Source: Bacilli bacterium (GTDB lineage Bacteria > Bacillota_I > Bacilli_A > RF39 > UBA660). Taken from it: a DNA stretch of 8,762 bases. The position numbers and the translations under genes are program-made. The stretch lies in assembly GCA_900758895.1 (NCBI GenBank), contig CAAETG010000155.1, positions 1 through 8,762 on the forward strand, read 5' to 3'. The notes under the pieces were generated by a model that was given only the letters and a program-made list of their open reading frames with translations, did no database searches and was not told the origin of the DNA. This document shows positions 1 to 7,193 of the stretch, piece after piece. Every line of letters starts with the position of its first letter. Position 1 is the stretch's first letter.

Positions 1-903
1 CGATTCAAAACTTCTTAATATATTACTTGATACTTTCCAATTTGAATTTTTTTGATATTCATATAATGTAATTTGTATATTCTTATTTTCTGTATTTCGA
101 TTATTGCTGTCTATGTCTTCATTATATTGTGCCAAAAGAAAGACAGGATTTGAATAACTATCCGCAAGCGCACATCCACATGTAAATTGAGGAATACCAT
201 CTCGTGCTATTCCGTGTTCCGGAATAGCTTCCGTTAATACATTCATTCCCGGAGTATGATTGTGCCCACAAAATACCATTTTTACATTGTGTTCTACCAA
301 CCAGTGTTGAAATCGTCTTCCCGCCTCTGGCTGAAGCCACTCAACTCCATGGTGCATAATAACTATATTTATTTTGCTGTCATCTTCTATCTCCAAGTTG
401 AACAATTCAGGAAAATTTACATTTAAATGACCATAATCCATGTCATCTAATGAAAGTAAACATGAATCCACCGTAATAATTCTAAAATTATCTACACATT
501 TAATATTAAATGGCTTATATTCTTCCCCAATTGCCAACGCATGCAACTCTTTAAATTTTCCATGTCCTAGTAAAGCTACTTCTATATCTGGCAATGTTTT
601 TCCATCCTCACGATACTTCGAAATTGCTGATTTTCTTTTCTTTATCTCTCGTTCTATATCGTGGTTACCAGGGCAAAGAATAACTTTATCTTTTTCTATG
701 CCACAAGCATTTGCCAGTTGTGCAAGATACCCAAGTATTTCTGTCAAATCACCATCATTTTTAAGGAAACAATCTCCTGTTATAAGAACAAATGAAATAC
801 TTCCTTTTTTCTTCTCTAATTCTTCAATTAGCTTCTTGCGAGCCTGACTCGAATCAAAATTATTAAATTTCATATGTAAATCTGACAATACAACCCATTT
901 CAT
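1..903 (-). CDS. Calcineurin-like metallophosphoesterase, 3' end beyond window
   Basis: The frame is open from an ATG at 901-903 to base 1, giving 301 residues, and the C-terminus lies outside the window. The five metal-binding blocks of the calcineurin-like phosphoesterase fold appear in order: D8-L-H10, G43-D44, G79-N-H-D82, H184-H185 and G213-H-N-H216. All expected metal ligands are present, so an active di-metal hydrolase is likely. No signal peptide or membrane segment is visible at the N-terminus, so it is probably cytosolic. The start is supported by AGGAGA at 912-917, eight bases upstream. It is the last gene seen in the run, 58 bp after the broken PP-loop gene. The substrate cannot be read from sequence: the family includes phosphodiesterases for cyclic nucleotides, nucleic acids, UDP-sugar derivatives and phosphoproteins. 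Family assignment is firm; a role in glycan metabolism is inferred from position only. Confidence 0.9.
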   Translation of the reverse strand, partial: MKWVVLSDLHMKFNNFDSSQARKKLIEELEKKKGSISFVLITGDCFLKNDGDLTEILGYLAQLANACGIEKDKVILCPGNHDIEREIKKRKSAISKYREDGKTLPDIEVALLGHGKFKELHALAIGEEYKPFNIKCVDNFRIITVDSCLLSLDDMDYGHLNVNFPELFNLEIEDDSKINIVIMHHGVEWLQPEAGRRFQHWLVEHNVKMVFCGHNHTPGMNVLTEAIPEHGIARDGIPQFTCGCALADSYSNPVFLLAQYNEDIDSNNRNTENKNIQITLYEYQKNSNWKVSSNILRSFES

Positions 904-911
904 ATATTACT

Positions 912-917
912 TCTCCT
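912..917 (-). promoter_or_regulatory. Ribosome binding site of the metallophosphoesterase
   Basis: On the minus strand this reads AGGAGA, eight bases before the ATG at 901-903. It fixes the start of a gene whose 3' end is cut by the window. The 58 bp gap around it (904-961) shows no hairpin followed by a T-run and no convincing -35/-10 pair, so the gene is probably co-transcribed with those upstream. Confidence 0.7.
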
Positions 918-961
918 ATACTCATATGCTCCCGTTAAAGCTTAAAAACATACATTATTTC

Positions 962-2490
962 TTAATTCTTTAATGCAAGTTTTAACATGTTTTTTGCCGT
1001 CATAAATTTAATTTCAGCTCTCTGAATTTTTTCTATAACCCCTTGCGATGCAAAAACATCAGTCAAAATAATTAAATCTGTCTTGTCTAACCTCTCAGCT
1101 CTTCTAGGAACCGACCAAAATGGAAGCCAATCAAAATTGCCATCCTCAACAATATAATCTACCTCAATATCTGTATCTTTTAATATACGCCAAAAAAATC
1201 TGCGTAATTCTCCGTCCCCATAAAATGCGATACTTCGAATCCCTTCATTCTTCAATCCTACTAATATATTTTTCATCATCTTTTCTTCATTTACCGATTG
1301 TTCAAATATATATACATATTCTCTCCAATGTGCTAACCATCCATTTAGAGTATCTACTTTACGAATAAGTCGCTCCATAGAATATTCTTGCTGCAAATTA
1401 TCTATCTCTTTTCCATATTGTTTTCTTAACTTTTGATAGCTAGACTCATAGAATTTATTTTCCAACATTCTTTGCTTTACCATGAATCTCAGATTGTCAC
1501 TTCTATTCTTTTTATATTCTTCGATATCAAACGCATCAGAGAATTTATCTAAAACTCCCAGCCCATCCATAGCCAATAATGTTCTTTTACACTTTTCACA
1601 TTTTCCGCAATTTATCGCCTTTGCAGTGCATACTGTAAATATTTTCTGGCCAAAGTAAAACGAGAAATGTTATTTATTTTATCTTCTCGAGTTCCCTCAG
1701 CCCCCTCCAATATAACTTTGCAATCATCAGCCGAAAATGTATCCCATAAGAGCATTTCATAATAAGAACAATCGTGATGTATACAATCATCCATTTCAAT
1801 GATTGAATTATTATACCCACTCGCATAAAAATATGTTTTCCATAATCCGCCAAGAGAAAAAATAACAAACACATCTGTATACGAATGTGTTAACAGATGA
1901 TTTTGCGAGATTTCCTGGGCAATATTAGAATCAACTTTGATCAACGGCAACTGCAATTCTTCTACAACTTTTTCGGCTCGTTTCCATGTCTCATCTTTTA
2001 CAAACTGTATTCCATTTTCTTTATAAACATCATTAAAACTGCCTACATTATAAATCGCCAAATGCGTTAATTTTTTTGAAGGAAATTCTGATTGCCAATA
2101 ATTTGCCAATACATTAAAAGAATCGACTCCACAAGATATGCCAGTTCCTCCCCCCACTTTGACTATATGTATAGTCAATTGTATTGCTATGTATACATGA
2201 AACAAACATATTTTGATTATGCTTTTTCAAACTCGGCAAAAAATCTTTTCAATTTTGTACACTAAATCTTCACTCAATGGCATCTCTGACTCTATATTAT
2301 GTTTGTGAATAATTGCATAATGTAGAATTCCCATTAAAATCGCATCTGCCCTATCTGTACACAACTGATTTTCATATTTTTCATCAACCGCAATATACAC
2401 ATCATGAATTTTTTCATCAATCTGAATTGGATATACAAGCTTTACTTTATTGTCTTGAACTTCCTTATATGTCTTGTTTAGTAAAATCAT
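962..2490 (-). pseudogene. QueC-like PP-loop ATPase with C-terminal Rossmann-like domain, broken by three 1-nt indels
   Basis: Three open stretches (2490-2227, about 2226-1612, about 1633-962) form one interrupted protein. Restoring a T in the T6 run at 2238-2243, removing one G from the G6 run at 2150-2155, and adding one base between 1634 and 1633 gives 1530 nt, or 509 residues plus stop. Read this way, the parts in order are an N-terminal domain (about 1-85), a linker, a PP-loop motif G115-T-G-I-S-C-G-V-D-S124 (compare SGGxDS of ATP-pyrophosphatases), a zinc-knuckle-like NCGKCEKC near 290-297 resembling the C-terminal cysteines of QueC, a charged helical stretch, and a Rossmann-like segment with YGDGEL near 420. 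The family would adenylate a substrate with ATP; the substrate is unknown. The ATG at 2490 is chosen over an in-frame GTG at 2502 because that GTG overlaps the ribosome binding site. As it stands, translation stops at a TGA at 2227-2229. The reconstruction is clear from sequence; decay versus sequence error is open. Confidence 0.8.
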
Positions 2491-2493
2491 ACT

Positions 2494-2500
2494 CTCCTCC
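2494..2500 (-). promoter_or_regulatory. Strong ribosome binding site of the PP-loop gene
   Basis: On the minus strand this reads GGAGGAG, three bases before the ATG at 2488-2490 (five from the GGAGG core). It decides the start: an in-frame GTG at 2500-2502 overlaps this site and cannot be served by it. An intact, strong site in front of a frameshifted gene suggests the damage is recent or is not real. Confidence 0.7.
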
Positions 2501-2509
2501 ACTTATCAC

Positions 2510-4687
2510 CTATTTTTTCTCAAACAATGCTTGCTTTAGCCACTTTATGCTAGTCCATTTATACGGAGCAAGTAGTTCATCTACTCTTTCAAATGGTATA
2601 TCATACATTGAATCAATTAACATAAGTGCATCATCAACACTTTTCACTATTCTATCTAACAAATCAACTTTTTCCAATAAAGAGGTAATCCTCTGCAATC
2701 CTGATTGAGAAGTTGCATTTCCCTGAATTACAACAAAATTTTTGTGAAACAATATAGACAAACAAACTCCATGAAACGAATCCGTTACTACATAAGAGCT
2801 ATTCTTTATATAATACAACCAATCTTCCAATTTTAAATTTGCTTCATATGGATACTTCCATTCTTTTAGCAAGTTGGTTCTTTCTAAAAAAATATTATCA
2901 CAATTTATAGTATTAACCATAGACAGATCAAGTTTATCCGCAATTCGTTCAAATCCATATTTTGATTTATCTGGAACAACGAAGTATGAAAACAAATATT
3001 TTCCACTATGAGTTTTTACAATAGCATTCTCTATTAATTTTTCGAAAATTTCTTTATCACTTATTAAAACGGGATCTAGCACACAATCAGCGTTAATTTC
3101 AAATTCTTTTTTCAAAATATCTTTTCCAGAATTTTCTCGAACTGAAATATGACTAAATTCTCTTATTAATTTACCAAAATTCTTCTTATCTTCCTCTGTT
3201 CCACAAAACGAATCATTTCCAAAGGAGGAAGCATATGCAATTTTATTTCTATACGATTTTACATAATCAAACATATAAGACGAAACACTTTGTGCTCTCA
3301 TCAATGTATAGTTCCATACTTGATCCGAACCGATTATGAAATTCAAAACTCTTTCATTTAATTCTGTCTGATCTTCATACGATTTATGGATCCTTGACAC
3401 ATCGTAATACGGATATAATTGAGTTCTAACATTCACCAATATTGGAATATTATAATTTGGAATATCAGAACGTCTTTCAACCATAATCACACTATATCCC
3501 AACGACTTTACCATTTTATATAATGCATAGTAAGTTAATGTTCCTCCAAAATTATGAACTGTCCAGCACCCCGTAATAGCAACATCAAACTTCCAATTAA
3601 TCGCATAATCCACTGCCTCCGCAAACGGCATTTTTTCATTCAAAAGCGAGAAAAAACGTTCTCTGCATAATGGTACTCGTCTCTTTTTTATAGTCATATT
3701 ATGTGTTTTAAGAAACTCTAACGACACACTTCTAACATCAGAGTATTTTCCCTTTATCTCGGCAAAAATCTTTTCCGCTTTAATACTATTCGTTGTCAAA
3801 CAACTTATTCCTTTTTCAAAATTTTCTTTAAAAAATAATTTTTGTGCATGCCACAAATCACCTAGGGTAAAATCGGCTTGCCTTGGCCAAGACGCGAATT
3901 GACAATTATAACAAGCTGAATAGTTCATAATTTTATTTAAATATGCTTTCAAATAAGGGTCTCTTATACCTGGAATCATATACTCACTGTTATCTTCAAA
4001 TATAATTTGTATTCCAGACTCATCCCATCCATATTTCTTTGGTCGCATATTAATAGATTTTATTACCTTATCTTTTCTGATTTCATCTACATATTGCGCG
4101 AAAAAATGTTCAGAGGGAACCCCCGAACAAATAAGGTCTACCGTAATAAGTTTTTCATACTCCTTCCCCAAAACATTATGCAAAGCCACCACCTGACAAG
4201 GGGTTCCCGAAAAAAGGACATAGTTACCCTGCTCTAGTTTCTCTCTGATCACATTAAATATATTACCAAGATCAGATCTGACATATTTGCTTCCGCGTAA
4301 CTTATAGAGTTCATCCTTACCTGATATCATTATGTGAGAAACACTTTTAAAATCGCTATTATATGCTGCTCCACAAACATATCCCCCTCGTTCAAAAATA
4401 TAATCACAGATTATCGAAAATGCACCACCTGACGAACTTTGGTTCAACACTTCCTCATTTGCAATAACTCCATAACATTTTGGATTTTCACCCCCTGTGG
4501 GAGAATAATTAATCTGCGGACAAGCCTGTTCGCAACGATTACAGGTAATGCACTTATCACCATCTATCTTAGGGGTCCTAAATCCTTGCCTATCTGTGAT
4601 TATACTAATTGCTCCTACCGGACACTCTTTTTCACATGTTCCGCATCCAACACATTCACTTTTAAGATTTATTTTTTCAGAAACCAT
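2510..4687 (-). CDS. Ferredoxin / FrhB-like / polysaccharide pyruvyl transferase fusion protein
   Basis: 725 residues in three parts. Residues 8-57 carry two [4Fe-4S] motifs, C12-x2-C15-x2-C18-x3-C22 and C46-x2-C49-x2-C52-x3-C56, each followed by proline. Residues about 80-340 match the coenzyme F420 hydrogenase/dehydrogenase beta-subunit family: SSSGGAFS, a KLRGSKYVRSDLG-like block, FSGTPCQ, and a late CxxC followed by RQADFTLGDLW. Residues about 368-690 match the polysaccharide pyruvyl transferase family: an N-terminal GCWTVHNFGGTLTYYAL block, IGSDQVWN near 452, SVREN, DPVLI and TDSFHGVCLS near 636. The first two parts suggest a flavin/Fe-S redox unit; the third resembles enzymes that put a ketal pyruvate on sugars. 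Despite the family name, F420 use is not implied. No signal peptide or membrane segment is visible. A modest AAGG-type ribosome binding site precedes the ATG. It starts 24 bp after the HAD gene and ends 19 bp before the PP-loop gene. Domain calls are firm; the reaction is not known. Confidence 0.9.
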   Translation of the reverse strand: MVSEKINLKSECVGCGTCEKECPVGAISIITDRQGFRTPKIDGDKCITCNRCEQACPQINYSPTGGENPKCYGVIANEEVLNQSSSGGAFSIICDYIFERGGYVCGAAYNSDFKSVSHIMISGKDELYKLRGSKYVRSDLGNIFNVIREKLEQGNYVLFSGTPCQVVALHNVLGKEYEKLITVDLICSGVPSEHFFAQYVDEIRKDKVIKSINMRPKKYGWDESGIQIIFEDNSEYMIPGIRDPYLKAYLNKIMNYSACYNCQFASWPRQADFTLGDLWHAQKLFFKENFEKGISCLTTNSIKAEKIFAEIKGKYSDVRSVSLEFLKTHNMTIKKRRVPLCRERFFSLLNEKMPFAEAVDYAINWKFDVAITGCWTVHNFGGTLTYYALYKMVKSLGYSVIMVERRSDIPNYNIPILVNVRTQLYPYYDVSRIHKSYEDQTELNERVLNFIIGSDQVWNYTLMRAQSVSSYMFDYVKSYRNKIAYASSFGNDSFCGTEEDKKNFGKLIREFSHISVRENSGKDILKKEFEINADCVLDPVLISDKEIFEKLIENAIVKTHSGKYLFSYFVVPDKSKYGFERIADKLDLSMVNTINCDNIFLERTNLLKEWKYPYEANLKLEDWLYYIKNSSYVVTDSFHGVCLSILFHKNFVVIQGNATSQSGLQRITSLLEKVDLLDRIVKSVDDALMLIDSMYDIPFERVDELLAPYKWTSIKWLKQALFEKK

Positions 4688-4711
4688 TTTTTATCCTTAT
4701 CTTTTCATACA

Positions 4712-5089
4712 TTATAATGTTTCGTCACTCACAAATTCATCTTGCATAAACACATCCCGATCCGAATTTATTGCATATGCCATTTTTAATCCAGATGGTT
4801 TATTATCATTGACTAAAATTCTCTCACCATATGGTAACTCAAATATAACTTGATCATACCGTATTCCGTAATCCTTTAAAAAACGCAAAGTCATATCTTT
4901 ATATTCCATAGTTCTTGATGTCAAAAAAATAATTCTATCTGTTTCGGGCAACGCGTCCAAAAAATTTTTCGCCCCACTTAATAAAGTATCATGCCCATCA
5001 AGTTTATAGCCATTATGCTTTACAATTGTCCCATCAAGATCAAATAACCACGTTTTTCCTAGTGCAGACATTCTATGCTTATTTTTCAT
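4712..5089 (-). CDS. Small HAD-family phosphatase
   Basis: 125 residues, a minimal HAD hydrolase without a large cap domain. Motif I is F16-D17-L-D19-G20-T21, with D17 the expected nucleophile and D19 the acid/base. Motif II is the LTSRT block with T57. An acidic block V93-N-D95-N-K97-P-S-G follows and resembles the metal-binding motif of small phosphatases found in polysaccharide loci. A cytosolic sugar-phosphate or sugar-1,7-bisphosphate-type phosphatase (GmhB-like role) fits, but GmhB is longer and has a zinc loop not seen here. The ATG at 5087-5089 overlaps the end of the isomerase gene by 11 bp, suggesting coupled translation. The AGGAG-like site is about 11 bases upstream, which is long, so M7 at 5069-5071 is an alternative start; both keep motif I. 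Fold is firm; substrate is inferred from neighbours. Confidence 0.85.
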   Translation of the reverse strand: MKNKHRMSALGKTWLFDLDGTIVKHNGYKLDGHDTLLSGAKNFLDALPETDRIIFLTSRTMEYKDMTLRFLKDYGIRYDQVIFELPYGERILVNDNKPSGLKMAYAINSDRDVFMQDEFVSDETL

Positions 5090-5669
5090 TTCGTAATTTT
5101 GCTCCTATTCCTCCACCTGGATGATTAACTCTAAAATCATCCAATGTAACTCCCATTTTTTCTGCAATATCTAATGCAAGTCCCTGCAATAAAATCAAAT
5201 AAACACTCGTTGAATTATTTGGAATAATATCCCATTTGTCTCCTTCATTCTTTAAATCCATAATAAGCTGCTTATTACAAATGTTAGCCAATTTACATTC
5301 CGTACTGAATGTCATTAACCACATATCAGTACCTCTATCAAGTAAATGTTCTGCAAGTTCAACGGATTCTCTTGTATTACCGCTTTTTGACAGTAAAATT
5401 AATAAATCTTCCGGTCTAATTACACCAAGATCACCATGCATTGCCGTATTAGTATGTAAAAAACGGGCATCTAACCCCATGGAATTCATAGTACCAACAA
5501 ATTTTTCACAAATCGGCACATTTTTTCCCAACCCACTGGCAATTATTTTTCCACCATTTTTTAATGTTCTTACGCATTCATCTATTAAATCTTTATAGAC
5601 ATTTTCATCTACGGATTCGATCGATTCCTTTATTACAGATAACACATCTTCAAAATATACTCTTTTCAT
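5079..5669 (-). CDS. SIS-domain sugar-phosphate isomerase, KpsF/KdsD-like without CBS domains
   Basis: 196 residues, one sugar isomerase (SIS) domain. Visible blocks are S45-G-L-G-K49, H78-G-D-L-G82, S94-K-S-G-N-T99, N151-N-S-T154 and N182-H-P-G-G-G-I-G189. HGDLG and the HPGG block are hallmarks of the arabinose-5-phosphate isomerase group (KdsD/KpsF), which interconverts a ketose and an aldose phosphate. KdsD is about 320-330 residues with two CBS domains at the C-terminus; these are absent here. By hand alignment K49, E142 and H183 match catalytic positions K59, E152 and H193 of E. coli KdsD (numbering from memory), while the E111 position holds N98. This and the lack of Kdo in Gram-positive cells argue against simple transfer of the KdsD name. 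The ATG overlaps the previous stop by one base (TAATG), with AAGGAGA seven bases upstream. A cytosolic role in making an activated sugar is inferred from the adjacent kinase/nucleotidyltransferase and phosphatase. Confidence 0.88.
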   Translation of the reverse strand: MKRVYFEDVLSVIKESIESVDENVYKDLIDECVRTLKNGGKIIASGLGKNVPICEKFVGTMNSMGLDARFLHTNTAMHGDLGVIRPEDLLILLSKSGNTRESVELAEHLLDRGTDMWLMTFSTECKLANICNKQLIMDLKNEGDKWDIIPNNSTSVYLILLQGLALDIAEKMGVTLDDFRVNHPGGGIGAKLRNEK

Positions 5670-7180
5670 TAGTTCTTCTCCTTTATAGTTTCATTTAATA
5701 ATAACAATCCTTTATAAAATGCTCCGCAGATGGAATCATAATCCTGCCAAGCATAAGTGGTTAATGATAAATAAATAATTGCATGAAGTAGTTTCATCTG
5801 ATATTTACTTACCTTCCCCTCTAATAATTTAAAGAAATCCTCCTCCATATCTTCCCAATTATTAGATTCTATTTCTAAATCAACATGATCTTTTTCTATT
5901 TTTAGGGTAAATCTTTTTAAATTAAATTGATCATAATTTCCCACTATTGAGTAATATAATTTTACCCAATCATATGCCGGATCTCCTAATAATTCTGTCG
6001 TCCCAAAATACCCTCTAGGATCAATCATAACCGGCGATCCGTCTTCTCTTAACATCATATTACTAAATGTACAATCACCATGTATTAATTCAAATTTTGG
6101 AGGCATAAATTTAATAATTTCATTTTCTAATTCCTTTTTATAGAAAAATACATTTAAACATTTTTGATTATTTATTGTAATATACTTATCGTGAGCAAAA
6201 GGAACTAGATCATATACTTTTTCCAGTCTTTTAAAGGTTTTTCCTATATATGCCTCATAATAGCTTTGCTCATCCACCTCAGATTGTTCTAGTTCATGAA
6301 TTTTGTTAAGACAACTTATCAATTCTTTTAAAATTTTATTTTTTTCTTCATGGGAACAATCTATTTCATATATATTTTTTCCTCTTATTCTTTCTAAAAC
6401 AAGAGGATCTGTACTATATATAATAGGTATGTTTCTAAACCCTTCATTTTTAATTTTTTCATACCATGCAATTTCTCTAACTGCTAAATCTTTTCCCTGT
6501 TGATCTACCGGCTCCTTTATTACACGATCTTCCTGAAATATCATTCGATTAAATGGTCTGCATTTACTTACTTCCAAAGAATTTAAATCTTCTGCTAATC
6601 CAAATTCATTTGTATCCGTTAAGTCCTGTGTATCAAATAATATCTTACGTTCACTTAGCCACCTGACAAATTCCCCTTCATCTGGAACTCCCTGAATCTG
6701 TAATTTGTTTTTAAAAATAAAATGTCCCGCAACCCCATATTCCCGACTTTTTTCTTCTTTAAATAATCCATTTTCAAATTTCCAGCGACATGAAAATCCC
6801 TTGGATATTCCCACATAATTTCCGTCTTTTTCTGGAAATTGATATCTTTCCGAGAGAATAAGATCACTCCATATAAGCATAAACGCCTTATTTTCAGGAA
6901 TTAGATTTATTGCATCCCTAATTCCTGCACATGTTCCTTGTTTACCATTTGCATTTATTAAAGTGTAATCAACTTCTGCAAAAGCCTTTAAATATTGTTT
7001 TAAAACTTCATATTTATAATCGCCAATAATAATAAATTTTTTTTCTGAAAAATGACGAAACAAATAAAAAATCATGGGTAAATTGTTAATAGGAACTAAT
7101 GCTTTCGGCTTATTATATGTCATTTGTTTCATTCTGGTTCCTTTTCCACCAGCTTGTACCACAATGTATTCTACATTCAT
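5669..7180 (-). CDS. Bifunctional sugar nucleotidyltransferase / APH-type small-molecule kinase
   Basis: 503 residues in two domains. The N-terminal part (about 1-215) is a nucleotidyltransferase of the RmlA/GlmU/LicC type: Q9-A-G-G-K-G-T-R16, then N23-K-P-K26-A-L for substrate binding, and WSD near 104-106 for the metal aspartate. The C-terminal part (about 215-500) has the aminoglycoside phosphotransferase/choline kinase signature: H367-G-D369 with N374 (catalytic loop) and I386-D387-P-R-G (metal binding). The protein could therefore phosphorylate a small molecule and then join it to a nucleotide. LicA/LicC of the phosphocholine route are separate proteins with the same two folds, so an alcohol or amino-alcohol substrate remains possible; the adjacent SIS isomerase and phosphatase favour a sugar. 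No membrane segment is visible, so it is probably cytosolic. An AAGGAAG site precedes the ATG at 7178-7180. It starts 13 bp after the putative glycosyltransferase gene and ends in a one-base overlap with the isomerase. Domain calls are firm; substrate is unknown. Confidence 0.9.
   Translation of the reverse strand: MNVEYIVVQAGGKGTRMKQMTYNKPKALVPINNLPMIFYLFRHFSEKKFIIIGDYKYEVLKQYLKAFAEVDYTLINANGKQGTCAGIRDAINLIPENKAFMLIWSDLILSERYQFPEKDGNYVGISKGFSCRWKFENGLFKEEKSREYGVAGHFIFKNKLQIQGVPDEGEFVRWLSERKILFDTQDLTDTNEFGLAEDLNSLEVSKCRPFNRMIFQEDRVIKEPVDQQGKDLAVREIAWYEKIKNEGFRNIPIIYSTDPLVLERIRGKNIYEIDCSHEEKNKILKELISCLNKIHELEQSEVDEQSYYEAYIGKTFKRLEKVYDLVPFAHDKYITINNQKCLNVFFYKKELENEIIKFMPPKFELIHGDCTFSNMMLREDGSPVMIDPRGYFGTTELLGDPAYDWVKLYYSIVGNYDQFNLKRFTLKIEKDHVDLEIESNNWEDMEEDFFKLLEGKVSKYQMKLLHAIIYLSLTTYAWQDYDSICGAFYKGLLLLNETIKEKN
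5677..5683 (-). promoter_or_regulatory. Ribosome binding site of the SIS isomerase, inside the preceding gene
   Basis: On the minus strand this reads AAGGAGA, seven bases before the ATG at 5667-5669. It lies within the last codons of the nucleotidyltransferase-kinase gene, whose TAA shares one base with this ATG (TAATG). This arrangement supports stop-start translational coupling of the two enzymes. Confidence 0.7.
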
Positions 7181-7193
7181 AATTTTTACTTCC

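Noticed and set aside
440..847. Plus-strand open frame of 135 codons opposite the metallophosphoesterase
   Set aside because: It is a shadow of the minus-strand gene, whose five conserved metal-binding motifs prove the coding strand. The other plus-strand frames in the window are shadows in the same way.
962..1576. A 204-residue frame from an ATG that could be annotated as a separate gene
   Set aside because: The coding signal continues upstream of this ATG through the NCGKCEKC motif to the third indel, and no ribosome binding site precedes the ATG. It is the C-terminal piece of the same broken gene.
2159..2178. Perfect inverted repeat with 8 bp arms and a 4 nt loop, considered as a terminator
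   Set aside because: It lies inside coding sequence of the PP-loop gene, is AT-rich and weak, and is not followed by a T-run on either strand.
1612..2205. A 197-residue reading frame from a TTG that could be annotated as a separate gene
   Set aside because: There is no ribosome binding site before the TTG, the first 17 or so residues do not fit the protein family, and the sequence is the middle part of the frameshifted PP-loop gene.
2510..4687. True F420-dependent hydrogenase or a methanogen-like origin
   Set aside because: The FrhB family is widespread in bacteria without F420, and the pyruvyl transferase fusion and glycan context do not fit hydrogenase function.
5079..7180. Kdo biosynthesis genes of a Gram-negative bacterium
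   Set aside because: No KdsA, KdsB or KdsC signature is present, the isomerase lacks CBS domains, and the base composition and ribosome binding sites look Gram-positive.
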